NCBI RefSeq assembly: GCF_023973825.1 | Contig: NC_090124.1 | Location: forward strand, 1,791,501-1,855,500 | From: Plasmodium brasilianum | Taxonomy: Eukaryota; Apicomplexa; Aconoidasida; Haemosporida; Plasmodiidae | DNA length: 64,000 nucleotides | Direction of reading: 5' to 3' | Shown: in pieces, positions 24,501-34,059 of the stretch | How positions within the stretch are numbered: the first letter of the stretch is position 1 | Layout of the letters: every line of letters starts with the position of its first letter | Made by a program: the position numbers and the translations under genes | Notes under the pieces: generated by a model | What the model was told of the DNA's origin: nothing | Database searches by the model: none | Seen by the model: the letters and a program-made list of their open reading frames with translations, nothing else

Positions 24501-25268
24501 TGCATTAACATTTGCACAGATGTATATATGTAAATGGAAGGGTGTGTCCATAAGGTGTACATGTTAATTATTTATATTTTCTTCTCTGTCAGCATTGTAA
24601 GATCAGAAGACTGCTTACTTACAAATGACAAGGAAAAAAGAAACATAGAAAAAATCATAAATGCAAATTTTGAAATAACGGCAACGACTGTTTCCGTGGC
24701 AACACCCGCAATTGTTAACGTTTTTAAGAATGATGAATATGAGTAAGATGAAAAGTGCAATATTGAATGTGCATATATGTACGATTATCATTACTCCGTT
24801 GTTGCATGTTGTCACGTCTGCACTATTTTGATATTATGATTTTTGTTATTTTACTTACTGTATTTTGTTTATCATGTTTATTTTGTATATTTTATTTTAT
24901 TTTTTTCAGATTACTAGATTCACACTTCTGCAACTTCTTCTATTTCTATGTTCGCCTTAACGACGAGTTAAATGCAACCATAGAATTTCACAAAGAAAAT
25001 AAAGTAAATATCAAAACGGATAGTATTTATATGTACACGTATACTTATATGTATGTATATATGTAAATATGTATATATACAATTAAACATATATACACAT
25101 ATACATACGTACGTACACATGAATTACGCCCAATTACTTCATAATGTTTTTCCTCATTCTTATTTATAGAACACAAAAAATGCAGATAAATCCTTTAAGC
25201 TAAATATACGCGCACATTGTAAAGATTATGATACATTTTTTAGAAATTTTATAGAATTTCTGATTTAA
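12589..25268 (+). CDS. Giant Asn-rich protein (about 3,976 aa) with a conserved-looking C-terminal domain, five exons
   Basis: Exon 1 runs from 12589 to 24103 and is followed by exons 24358-24430, 24593-24742, 24910-25003 and 25170-25268; phases agree at every junction. Donors are A|GTAAAA, TG|GTAAGT, GA|GTAAGA and AAA|GTAAAT; acceptors are CATAG, TGTCAG, TTTCAG and TTATAG. Most of the protein is Asn/Ser low complexity with many short tandem repeats and no visible fold. A basic, nuclear-signal-like stretch (KRARKKKKE) lies near residue 2930. Order returns from about residue 3720 (IDSRHNAVLVSFDKKNGF) and continues through the four small exons (ITLEYVLNPTPEVYG, EITATTVSVATPAIVNVF, HFCNFFYFYVRLNDEL, and a final KDYDTFFRNFIEFLI). 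The reading frame beyond 24103 is not used; it is Ile/Tyr/Cys noise. I do not recognise the domain. Size, low complexity and the basic cluster suggest a nuclear regulatory protein, but this is inference. Confidence 0.85.
12946..13065 (+). repeat. 15-nt coding repeat, NISGT x 8
   Basis: Eight tandem copies of AACATCAGTGGTACG (variants ending ACT or AGT) encode NISGT inside exon 1 of the giant gene. Near-identity at the DNA level shows recent expansion. Confidence 0.95.
14146..14295 (+). repeat. 15-nt coding repeat, NNSNS x 10
   Basis: Ten tandem copies of AACAATAGTAATAGT encode NNSNS; some copies have AAAAGT giving NKSNS. The substitution is spaced regularly, which indicates that blocks of several units were duplicated together. 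Confidence 0.95.
14701..14844 (+). repeat. 18-nt coding repeat, NIGSVS/N x 8
   Basis: Eight units of AATATTGGCAGTGTTAGC that become more diverged towards the 3' end, in exon 1 of the giant gene. Confidence 0.9.
15046..15270 (+). repeat. 24-nt coding repeat, NNCSNKSS x about 9
   Basis: Units of AATTGCAGTAATAAAAGTAGC and variants encode NNCSNKSS, turning into NNCNNKSS in the second half. A Cys recurs every eight residues. Confidence 0.9.
15733..15858 (+). repeat. 12-nt coding repeat, NGIN / NGIS / NSIN
   Basis: About ten units of AACAATGGCATC-type sequence in three successive variant blocks (NGIN, NGIS, NSIN). Confidence 0.9.
16573..16743 (+). repeat. 12-nt coding repeat, NINS
   Basis: More than ten units of AACATTAACAGT encoding NINS, with a few SINS and SNIN variants. 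Confidence 0.9.
17935..18005 (+). repeat. 12-nt coding repeat, GMNG
   Basis: Units of GGTATGAACGGC encode a Gly-Met-Asn-Gly run, unusual in an otherwise Asn/Ser protein because it is GC-richer. Confidence 0.85.
22609..22798 (+). repeat. Acidic coding repeat, NDNND / NDKID
   Basis: Tandem AATAACGATAAT and GATAAGATTGAT units give a highly acidic Asp/Asn/Lys stretch near residues 3340-3400 of the giant protein. Confidence 0.9.
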
Positions 25269-25281
25269 TTTAAGCTTTTTC

Positions 25282-25318
<37 letters not shown>

Positions 25319-26886
25319 AATTTTTTTATTTTATGATAATTTTTTCCTTTTTTTTTTTTTTTTTTTTGAAATAAATATATATTTTAAATTTTAAATCAAT
25401 AAAACAAAGTTTTAGTTTTTTATTCTGACAAATATAGAGGAATCGTTCTTTATTTAATGTACTTTAACTCATCATATGTCTAAAATAAGTTGACTTACTG
25501 TTTCGAAGGACAAAATATAGCTGATAAATCAAGGATGCTCAGTTCCCTATTTTTTTTTTTTTTTTTTTTTTTCTGTATTGTTTGAATTTAATGCAACTGC
25601 TGTAAGAAATGAAACAAATTTCTTTAAAAATCGTCTTTTCAGATAGATATTTTTAATACGAATAATATATATCTATATTTTATGTAAATACAAATGTATG
25701 TATTACGTATATATATATGTATATATCCTTTTAAAATGTACGTGTCAGGCTACTCATTTAATTATAAATTACAAAAAATATTACGTGTATAGGGTTATTT
25801 GCACATCACACATTATATTTTACACGATACAAAATGTTTCACCATTCAATCCATTCAGTTGCTGTCCCCCTGTTTTGTTAACTTTGTGAAAGGAGAAATA
25901 AAGAAAAAACAGAATATTATATGAACATTTTTAAATCTTATAAATTATTATTGCAACCTAATATCTTCTTAAATTATAACTAATTAAAATATGATACCTT
26001 GTAATAGAAAAAATCAATCATTTAAAATAATGATCTAACCAAAAAAAAAGGGCATAATAATGCACTAGGTATATATTATACATAATAATATGTTTACGCT
26101 ATACATATGTGCAATGCAAATTTTTTCGTTTTTTGCGTAATGCCCCTTTAAATTTAAGAACTTCAAAAAAACCTTTTTAAAATTATAATAATTTCAAATA
26201 TGCCATTTGAAATAAAACTATTTTTAAATTATTTTAAAACAAAATATTACAAAATTTTACTTTTTTAAAATAAATGAAATACATTATACTTTTTAATAGG
26301 AGAGGCCTGGCCGCACTTGTATTAAATTATTTTATTCACAATAATACGGCTATTACATTACTTTTATAACTTTTTCATGTATTTACAGGAAAAAAAAAAA
26401 CATATGTTCTTTTTATCAAAATAGATGAAAATATGTAAATGAAATAAATAAAAAATATAATTATCATTCCTTAAAAAAATTGCTGCCTTTTCCATATAAA
26501 AAAAAATATATCTCATGGTGAAAGGTATTCACTGTTAGAGACGTAGGGGCTTATAGGTTAATTTATTGTGTTTCTTCTGTTTTTTTTTTTTTTTTTTTTG
26601 TTCAAATTTCTCTTTTTGCACTACATACTTTGTATATGCATACATATACATATATAATTATATTATGTTTACATTTTTTTTTAACATTTTTGTACATATA
26701 AAAAAAATATTTACATCCATAATTATAAATTTTTTACAGTTTTTTTTTTTTTTATTTCGAATAACAAAATTTACCTTTGATGGTTTGAAATTTATATTCA
26801 ACTACATTTAAATTGGTTTTTACAAATTAGAATAAAATTTTAAATTGTAAATTTTTTCCTCTTATTTCCTTTCCTCTTATTTAAAA
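25269..26886. other. Intergenic region between the giant gene and eL39
   Basis: Long poly-T tracts directly after the giant gene's stop (about 25278-25376) are probably 3' UTR. I see no coding region. Two GC-elevated patches, 26299-26316 and about 26515-26560, lie upstream of eL39. A long poly-T plus TATACA run at 26580-26760 precedes its start. Confidence 0.6.
26299..26347. ncRNA. GC-rich island with adjacent hairpin, possible ncRNA or promoter element
   Basis: GGAGAGGCCTGGCCGCAC at 26299-26316 has 14 G/C of 18 bases in DNA that is otherwise about 85% A+T. Immediately after it, GTATTA (26319-26324) can pair with TAATAC (26342-26347). The island lies about 570 bases upstream of the eL39 start. 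I cannot tell a small RNA gene from a transcription-factor site. Confidence 0.2.
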
Positions 26887-27575
26887 ATGGTAAGAATTAT
26901 AATGTCCCAAAAAAAATACCCAATTTTCATAATGCGGAAAAAATTGTTTTATATGTATACAATACATAATATTATATACATATATATATAAATATACGTA
27001 CACATAGAATTACATATATATGTTATACTTGTTGGTATGTGAATGAACAAAATTTACGCTGCATAAAAGCGAGCACGTCGAGCACAGTGTATGTTGTAAA
27101 GAAACGTTTCATGTATAATAGGTGCACGTATATATACATATGTATATATATATATGTGTATTTACCTTTTACCTTATTGAAGGGATCAATTAAAACCTTC
27201 AGATTAAAACAAAGACTCGGAAAATGCAGGAAACAAAATAGGCCAGTTCCTCATTGGTATAGATTAAGGAAAGATACCAAAATAAGGTAAAGTGAAAAAA
27301 ATACAGTTTTTTTTTTTGAAAAAAGCGTTAAAAAATATAATATATACGTGTGCTATATATATATATATATATATAGGTATAGGTATAGGTATTTATAATT
27401 ATTGCACATGTACTTGTAATAGTTAGAATTGAAATGACCTTATTTGCACTTCTAATGTATCATTTATAATAGTTTATATATAGTGTATAATGTTATTTTC
27501 CCCACCCCTTTCTTTTTTCTTTGCAGATATAATACAAAAAGAAGGCACTGGAGAAGAACGAAATTAGGATTGTAA
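26887..27575 (+). CDS. RPL39: 60S ribosomal protein L39 (eL39), three exons
   Basis: Exon 1 is only the start codon (26887-26889), followed by the donor GTAAGA; exon 2 is 27183-27286 and exon 3 is 27527-27575. Acceptors are TTGAAG|GGATC and TTTGCAG|ATAT. The product is 51 residues, exactly the eL39 length. It begins MGSIKTFRLKQRL, contains the hallmark KQNRPVPHWYRLRKDTKIRY and ends NTKRRHWRRTKLGL, nearly identical to other eukaryotes. eL39 sits at the exit tunnel of the large ribosomal subunit in the cytosol. The one-codon first exon was chosen because no other in-frame ATG upstream of exon 2 gives a family-like N-terminus, and the GSIKTF start joins perfectly in phase. It lies on the same strand as its neighbours, with its own spacers. 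Confidence 0.96.
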
Positions 27576-28679
27576 ATATATAATAAGCTTCTTTTATTTT
27601 TATTTACCATATTTTAAGAAGAAATGAATGATAATGAAAATTTTAATTATGAAGAGTGTGTACATTTAAAACAGGAAACTTTTAAACCATTTTTTACTCT
27701 ATGTTTTCCTTCTTTTTTTTTTTTTTTCCATATATGAATTACATAAAACAGTAAAAATAAATGTAAATATATGTGTAAATATATATATATATTGTATAAA
27801 TATTTAACCTTAATAACTAAAACGGTAATATTGCTCTTTTAATGTTTAAAACAAAATTGTGAAGTAGAATTTTTGGAAACAAATATGTTCACCAAGTAAT
27901 AGTGCCAATTAAATGCTTAAACATATTATGAAATGAAATAAAATAAGGTTAAAAATTCTTACACTAAGAAGTGTACTCCAAATTAATACATATATTTTGA
28001 ACTAGTGTTGATATTTACATGTACAGTATATTTGTGTAAACATATATATATATATATGTAATTGTATGAACACACAAAATAACAAAACAAAACTTTACCA
28101 AGCTCACAGATGGTATCATCAGCACCATAGGTATTTATAAATTATTCTTACTTCAAAAAAAAAAAAATGAAGCTGAAGTATTTTTTGTACATATATTTAT
28201 ACTTAGCCCAAAAAAAAAAAAAAGAAAAAAAAAAAAAAAAAAAAAAAATAAATAAATAAATAAATAAATAAACAATATGTGAATGAGAACACTGGATAAA
28301 TTAGAAAGCATACAGGGCGGTGAGAATTCGCAAAAATCTTATAATCACTTATTAATCTTGTTTAACAACTTTTGCTTATTAAATAAAAAAATTCATGCAA
28401 AATACCGTAGATCAAAAAATAACAAATTGTACAAAGATTTATGTATATTTCAACCTATTAAAATAATATTTAAAGATAGATAAATTGCAAAAAATGTAAA
28501 AAATATTTTGAAATTCTTGTAGTACATTATTCTATATTCCTATTTATGGTTTAAAAGATTAATTTAAGCTTTTTTAATACTGATTGAATTTTGTAGCAAC
28601 TTCCCAATTCCGTGACATATTTTTGTTTTTTTTTTTATGTATACATATGCGCGTATTTATATATGTGTAAATATGTGTG

Positions 28680-28719
<40 letters not shown>

Positions 28720-29040
28720 TTATGATTTTTTTTTTTTTTTTCTGTGTGCGTGTGCAAAATACGTGAGAAAGAAAAAAAAAAAAATTAATTCTAATTTGTT
28801 ACATGAAAAATACATGATTATAAAATATTTAGGACAAGCAAATCAAAAAAGTGTATTTGTCATTTTTATTTAAACTAAAAAAAAAAAAAAGAAGACATTT
28901 TAAATCGCGTTTTTTTTGTTTTGTTTTTGTCTAAATTTTTTTAAATTATATATATTTTACATAAAATAACCTTTATAATTTCCTTTTATTTTCTTTTTCT
29001 CTTTTTTTTATTTTTTTTTTATGGGCATTTAAAAATTATA
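27576..29040. other. Intergenic region between eL39 and the BTP1-like gene
   Basis: AT-rich, with a (TAAA)n run at 28247-28272 and a (TA)n run at about 28689-28714. A mildly GC-elevated patch at 28098-28130 (CTCACAGATGGTATCATCAG) contains a short ATGGT/ACCAT inverted repeat. A 66-codon open frame at 28283-28483 is listed separately. Confidence 0.6.
28283..28483 (+). CDS. Possible small protein (66 aa), unsupported by family
   Basis: An open frame starting MRTLDKLESIQGGENSQKSY. Its composition is more protein-like than chance ORFs in this window: many charged residues, a Gly-Gly, and a basic middle part (KKIHAKYRRSKNNK). Chance frames here are mostly Tyr, Ile and Phe. It has no recognisable domain and no splice partner that I can see. 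It could also be a decayed gene fragment or noise. Confidence 0.25.
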   Translation: MRTLDKLESIQGGENSQKSYNHLLILFNNFCLLNKKIHAKYRRSKNNKLYKDLCIFQPIKIIFKDR

Positions 29041-31190
29041 ATGATGAAAAATTTGAGTAAGAATAGTAGCACGGAAACAGATGGCCTTTCGGTTAACATA
29101 AATAACAGCAATGATTTTAGCAGAGTTTTACATGAAATAAAATTAAAGCAGAACGAATATGAAAAAAAGAAAAGTAAGAAAAATACGCAACCCAAAATAA
29201 AATCCAAAAATGTTAATGACAGTGACAAGGATAACACAATTTTGAAAAAAGAGTCAGAGAGGAATGCAACAAAAAATAAAAGAAATCTTAGCAAAAACAA
29301 AAGTAAAGAAAAATATGTGCAAAAACAAAAGAGTGAACAGAACATAAAGAAAACAAATTTGTATGATACACCAATTTTTCCTCGTATTAACTCTTTAATT
29401 TTAGATCATGAAAAGGAGGAATGCAACAATGCAGAATATTCAGATAATAACAAAAATGCAGTAGATGAAAAAATAAAAAAAAGTAATTCTAATTATAAAA
29501 TTGAGAAACATAGCATTTACGATATTTATGCACATACTCTAAAAAAGCTATCAATTGAGGATAAAAGTGATCTTTTAAAAGCAAATGACGCAGAGAACTA
29601 TTACATTAATAAGAATAAAATTTCAGAAAACAAAGAAAACAATAAAAATTTGCATAAGTCCAAAATTTCTAACAATGCTTCAGATGAATCATCATTTAAT
29701 TTTACCCAGACATATGACACTATCTACTCAAACACAGAAGCGGAGGAAATAAATCACCAGAAAGATAATGATACAAAACTTCACCACACAAAACAAACAA
29801 AAAAGGATTTAGTGCCATCACACCTGAATAACGATAAACGCAATTACAAAGACTTAGAACAATTTCATAATAAGAATAATAGTTCAAATAATGGGAATTT
29901 TTATAATAATGATGACTTGTTTGAAAATTCACATGTAATCAAAGAACATGATAATTATGGCAATGGTGATTCCCATGAAGAGGAACATATAAGAGGAATA
30001 GGAAAAGAACAAAATGCAAAGGAAAGAGGACGAAAATCAGATAAATATGAATATGGAAAAGAAGAGTATTGTGATATTTACAAAGGTAAAGAAAAGTGTA
30101 GACCACAAGATATAATAAAACACTCTAATATGGATGAACAAAAATTGCGTGAAAACTCCCAAAGCTTAGATGAAAAGAGTAAAAATAAAATGAATCATCC
30201 AAAATCTTTAGCTAGTGAAGACCTTAAGTTAAGAGGAAATAAAAATTCCAAAAAAGATCAAATGACATATTTAGCTAATAATTCCTCCTATAATGAAGTA
30301 GAAAAGGAAAATAATTATTTAAACATTTCAGATTCGTTGTCCATTGATTACTTACATGAAAATGAAAAGGAAGAAAAGAAAAAGAATGAAATGAAAAATA
30401 AACATAATGAAACAGTTAACAAAAATAACGCGGATAACACGATGAATAATTATCCTGATAGTGTTTATGATGAACAGAACTCAGTTGAAACATCATTAAA
30501 AAATTTTCCCGAAATTAATATGTATCATTCAGTAAATGACCAATTGTACCAAAAAAAAAAAAAGGGTATTCAAAACAGAATATAAACTACCCCAAATCAG
30601 ATGCAACTACAACAGATTCAGATTATTCTATTAATGAAAAATTAGATATGTCCTACGATCACTTTAAAAGTAAGAATAAAAAAAAATTGTTTTCTATTGC
30701 AGAAGATTGGGAAAATAAAGAGAAGTTATTAAATGTTGTAAATAGTAAAAACATTTTAAATATCAGAAAACTCCTAAGAATAATGAGAGAATTTTATGTC
30801 GGATTTATAGGATTACAATTAATTTATTTTATAACATATCTTTTGTTTAGCAACAATAGCGTTTACCTAATTCAAATTATTTCCATATCTTGTACCTTCT
30901 TTTCCCTATTAGATGCTAATTATCATGGTTATTTATTAAATGGATTTATTGATATGTGTATAGCTATTTTTTTAAATATAGCTATTTTACAAAATATAGC
31001 TGGTTTTAAAAATCTACAGTCTAACGATGTTTTAAAAAACATAACCATATCAAATGTTGTTTTTCTCTATTTCTTTTCCATGTTTTCATTTCTAAATGGT
31101 TATTTTATTTATAAATTACATTCCTTAGAAAGAAGAAATATTAAATATGTTATACAAAATATTGAATATAAAACAGAAAAGGATTTTTAA
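29041..31190 (+). CDS. BTP1: Four-span membrane protein resembling basal complex transmembrane protein 1; frame broken at a 13-A run
   Basis: The first frame (29041-30585) encodes a 514-residue hydrophilic, Lys/Asn/Glu-rich region. It ends just after a run of 13 A at 30551-30563. The frame offset by one then continues without a stop from that run through 31190. It passes an acidic linker (SDATTTDSDYS) into four hydrophobic spans (around FIGLQLIYFITYLLF, IIDISISC-like VYLIQIISISCTFFSLL, MCIAIFLNIAILQNI and VVFLYFFSMFSFLNGYFI) and a short basic tail. One extra A would make a single product of about 716 residues. A long disordered N-terminus plus four C-terminal spans, next to eL39, fits the basal complex transmembrane protein 1 of P. 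falciparum, a marker of the ring at the rear of the forming merozoite. That assignment is from memory of position and architecture. The break is most likely a homopolymer length error or polymorphism. Confidence 0.7.
30551..30563 (+). other. 13-A homopolymer at the frame break
   Basis: The reading frame before this run hits TAA at 30583. The frame after it is open from 30564 and joins the membrane domain. An insertion of one base or a deletion of two would restore continuity. No intron with GT-AG ends could do the same here. Confidence 0.85.
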
Positions 31191-31390
31191 ATTAGGATAT
31201 TTCCCTCACATGAGAAGTTGGGGTATATTTATTAAAGTATATGTTTTTTTTTTGTTTTTTTTTTGTTTTCCTCCATTTATAATTATTAATAAATATGAAT
31301 TCACAAAACAAAAAAATAAAATGTTGTCTAAATGACCATTATTGTGCAAGACCATTTTGCTGATTAAAAACTGTTAATTTTTTTACACAT

Positions 31391-31425
<35 letters not shown>

Positions 31426-32982
31426 TTATCGTATTTAGCGTACCAATGTGGGGGACCAAATATTGTGTTTTCTTTTTTTTTTTTGTGATAATATTTAATT
31501 TTGCAACAATTTTTTATTCACTGAAGTAATATAAAAGACTTTGACACATCACATTTGTATTTAAAAAAAAATATAAAAGTTCCTTATAAATTTTTTCAGT
31601 TAAAATAGTTTTCATTTTGATTATGAGCATTTCCGTACGTTTTTTTTTTTTTTTAATCTACATATTCACAAATTAACATTAAAAATAAAACGATGTGAAT
31701 GCCTACCGCTGTATTATTTATTTCTGTTCAAATAGGTACTTGTATTTCCAAAAAAAATATTCTTTGCGACTGATGAAATATAATAAAATTTGAATAATAA
31801 AAATACGTATAGAATTTTTTTTTCCTTGTGCTTTTTCATAATACAATTAAAAAGTGGACAAAAAAGCATTTCGCTTCATAAAAATTTTTGTTAACTTGAA
31901 GGTTAATGTTTTTGTTTTATCTGAACAGTAAAACAAAAAAAAAAAAAATCTGCACATTTATGTATTTTTTCTCATTTTACTAATATTGACATATACATTA
32001 CCTGACTTGTTAATACATAATTGCATTTTTCACTAATTCCGTAGAGGTGTATTTTTTTCCCTTTTTTTTTTTTTTTTAAAGCAATTTTTGAAATAATATT
32101 TTTCTTTTACTAGAAAAATAGCTAGAAAATACTAATTATAACTGAAACTCATATACATATTTATATATACATTACTACATGGACAATTACAAGTGCATTT
32201 TTTTTTTTTTTTTTTCCTTTGTCAAATAACATAAAAAATGCAGACTTAAAAAAGGAAAATTAAATCAAATAGAGATAATTTCCAAAAAAAATTATGACTT
32301 TTTCTTGTAATTTGTTTTACATTTATAAGAGGACGCAAAATAAATAAGAAAAATTCTACATCCTTCTCTATATGAAAAACTTTAGCACATATACAATTAT
32401 ATAAGAATTATATGTCAATATATATATTTATTCGATTTTTCAAGTCATAACAAGAATCAATTACAAAGTTAATTTTAAACTGCAGTTAAAAAAAAAAAAA
32501 ACTTGCAAAAAATATATCTCATTCTTGAAGTTTTTTTTGATTACTCCGAAACAACTCTTTTTTTTTAATTCTTTTTTCTTTTTTTGTTTTCAGCTTGCAT
32601 GAATTTATTTCTAATTTAAAGCTATTTATGTTTCACGAGTTGTGTAAACTTATAAAACAAAAATATAAAAAGTGTAATTGACTATATTAATATACTGATT
32701 AGTGTGTGTATGTGTATATTATGTGCTCATATAAATACACATGTATTTTGTTATTAAAAGGGTCTTGTGTGGAACATTTCCTTTGTAAAAATGTAAAAGA
32801 GAAGTAAAATCTCGAAATAGACAATTCACCAAAAAAGAAAAAATAAGCAGCTTATTTTTATTGAATATCTATTCACAAAAAGGTATTAAAATATAATTAA
32901 ATAATTTATATCCTTCTATTATTATTATTGTTAGAACATATAACACTTATACAATATCGAATATTCTGTTTTATATATAATT
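31191..32982. other. Intergenic region between BTP1-like gene and EF-hand-like gene
   Basis: No gene seen. Repeated poly-T tracts of 10-18 bases and a (TA)n run at 31391-31417 are present. The open frame immediately after the stop (to 31335) is Phe-rich 3' UTR. Confidence 0.65.
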
Positions 32983-34059
32983 ATGGGAGAAATAGAAAAT
33001 AACAGTCATAATAATATGAAACATGATGACAATTTTGGGGTGCTAATAAAAAAAATATGTAATGAATTAAAGAAAAGGGATAAAAATAAAAATGGTTTAA
33101 TAACATATAATACTTTTGTTGACGTAATGGATATATTTCAAATTGAATATGGGAGCACCATCATAGATTATATGATGAAATATTGTGTTGTAACCGAAGA
33201 TGGATTTGTAAATTATAAGAAATTATTGCTAATTCATGATCCTTCAAAAACAATTAAAAATAATTCTGAATACGTAGAAGAGTCAATAAACCCTAAATTT
33301 ATATATATGCAAGATAAATATGATGATACTGATATACGTGTACAAGAAAAAAATGAGATTATAAGAAAATTATATTCACAATGGGATAAATGTCTATTAA
33401 AAGATGAAGAATTCAAAGCCAAGTTAATTAATAGAAATATTGACATAACTCCAGAATTCGAAAGGTCTTTATATTTATATGGACCAAGCAGATCACTAAG
33501 TTTTGCAAATGTAATGAAAACATTATATATTAACAATAGTAGAAACAGAAAAAGTAGGAACAATTTTGTAAACAAAATAAAGGATGAAAAATGTAGAAAA
33601 TTAAATATTGACGAAAGTGCTCAACAATGCTTTCAGGAACTCCATAGAAACCCTATAGCGTGGAAAGAACCAAATATTATGGATGTTGATAATGTAATTC
33701 AAAATATTGAAGTAATTTCTAATTATTTAATTGGAAAAGGGAATTTTACCATGAATAAAGAAATCATATCAAAAGACTTTTTTAATAATACAGTTAAAAA
33801 TTTAATAAAAAATTATATTACTAACAAAATCTCGGAAAATGAATTCTACTTATGCTTATGTAAGCTGAATATATCAGTAACTCCAGAATTAAATAACTTA
33901 ATTAAATATCATGAATTGGACAGTAATGGAAAATTTAAAGATTTTGCCACAACAATAAATAGATCTATACAAAAGAATACTTCACAGAATTTGCAAAGAG
34001 GTATGGAATTAGAAACAGATCAAAAAAATGAAGATTCAAACACGAAATTTCCCTTTTAA
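32983..34059 (+). CDS. EF-hand-like protein (358 aa), function unknown
   Basis: Single exon with an ATG at 32983 after a short AT-rich leader. Near residues 21-83 it has an EF-hand-like pair: the first loop (DKNKNGLITYNT, residues 33-44) keeps Asp, Asn, Asn and the central Gly but ends in Thr instead of the usual Glu; the second (TEDGFVNYKK) is shorter and degenerate. A similar degenerate motif near the C-terminus (ELDSNGKFKDFA) precedes the hydrophilic tail. Between them lies an alpha-helical, charged region with no motif I know. There are no membrane spans and no signal peptide, so it is probably cytosolic or cytoskeletal. Calcium binding is uncertain because the loops are not canonical. 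It is the last gene before the gene-free, centromere-containing interval. Confidence 0.85.
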   Translation: MGEIENNSHNNMKHDDNFGVLIKKICNELKKRDKNKNGLITYNTFVDVMDIFQIEYGSTIIDYMMKYCVVTEDGFVNYKKLLLIHDPSKTIKNNSEYVEESINPKFIYMQDKYDDTDIRVQEKNEIIRKLYSQWDKCLLKDEEFKAKLINRNIDITPEFERSLYLYGPSRSLSFANVMKTLYINNSRNRKSRNNFVNKIKDEKCRKLNIDESAQQCFQELHRNPIAWKEPNIMDVDNVIQNIEVISNYLIGKGNFTMNKEIISKDFFNNTVKNLIKNYITNKISENEFYLCLCKLNISVTPELNNLIKYHELDSNGKFKDFATTINRSIQKNTSQNLQRGMELETDQKNEDSNTKFPF

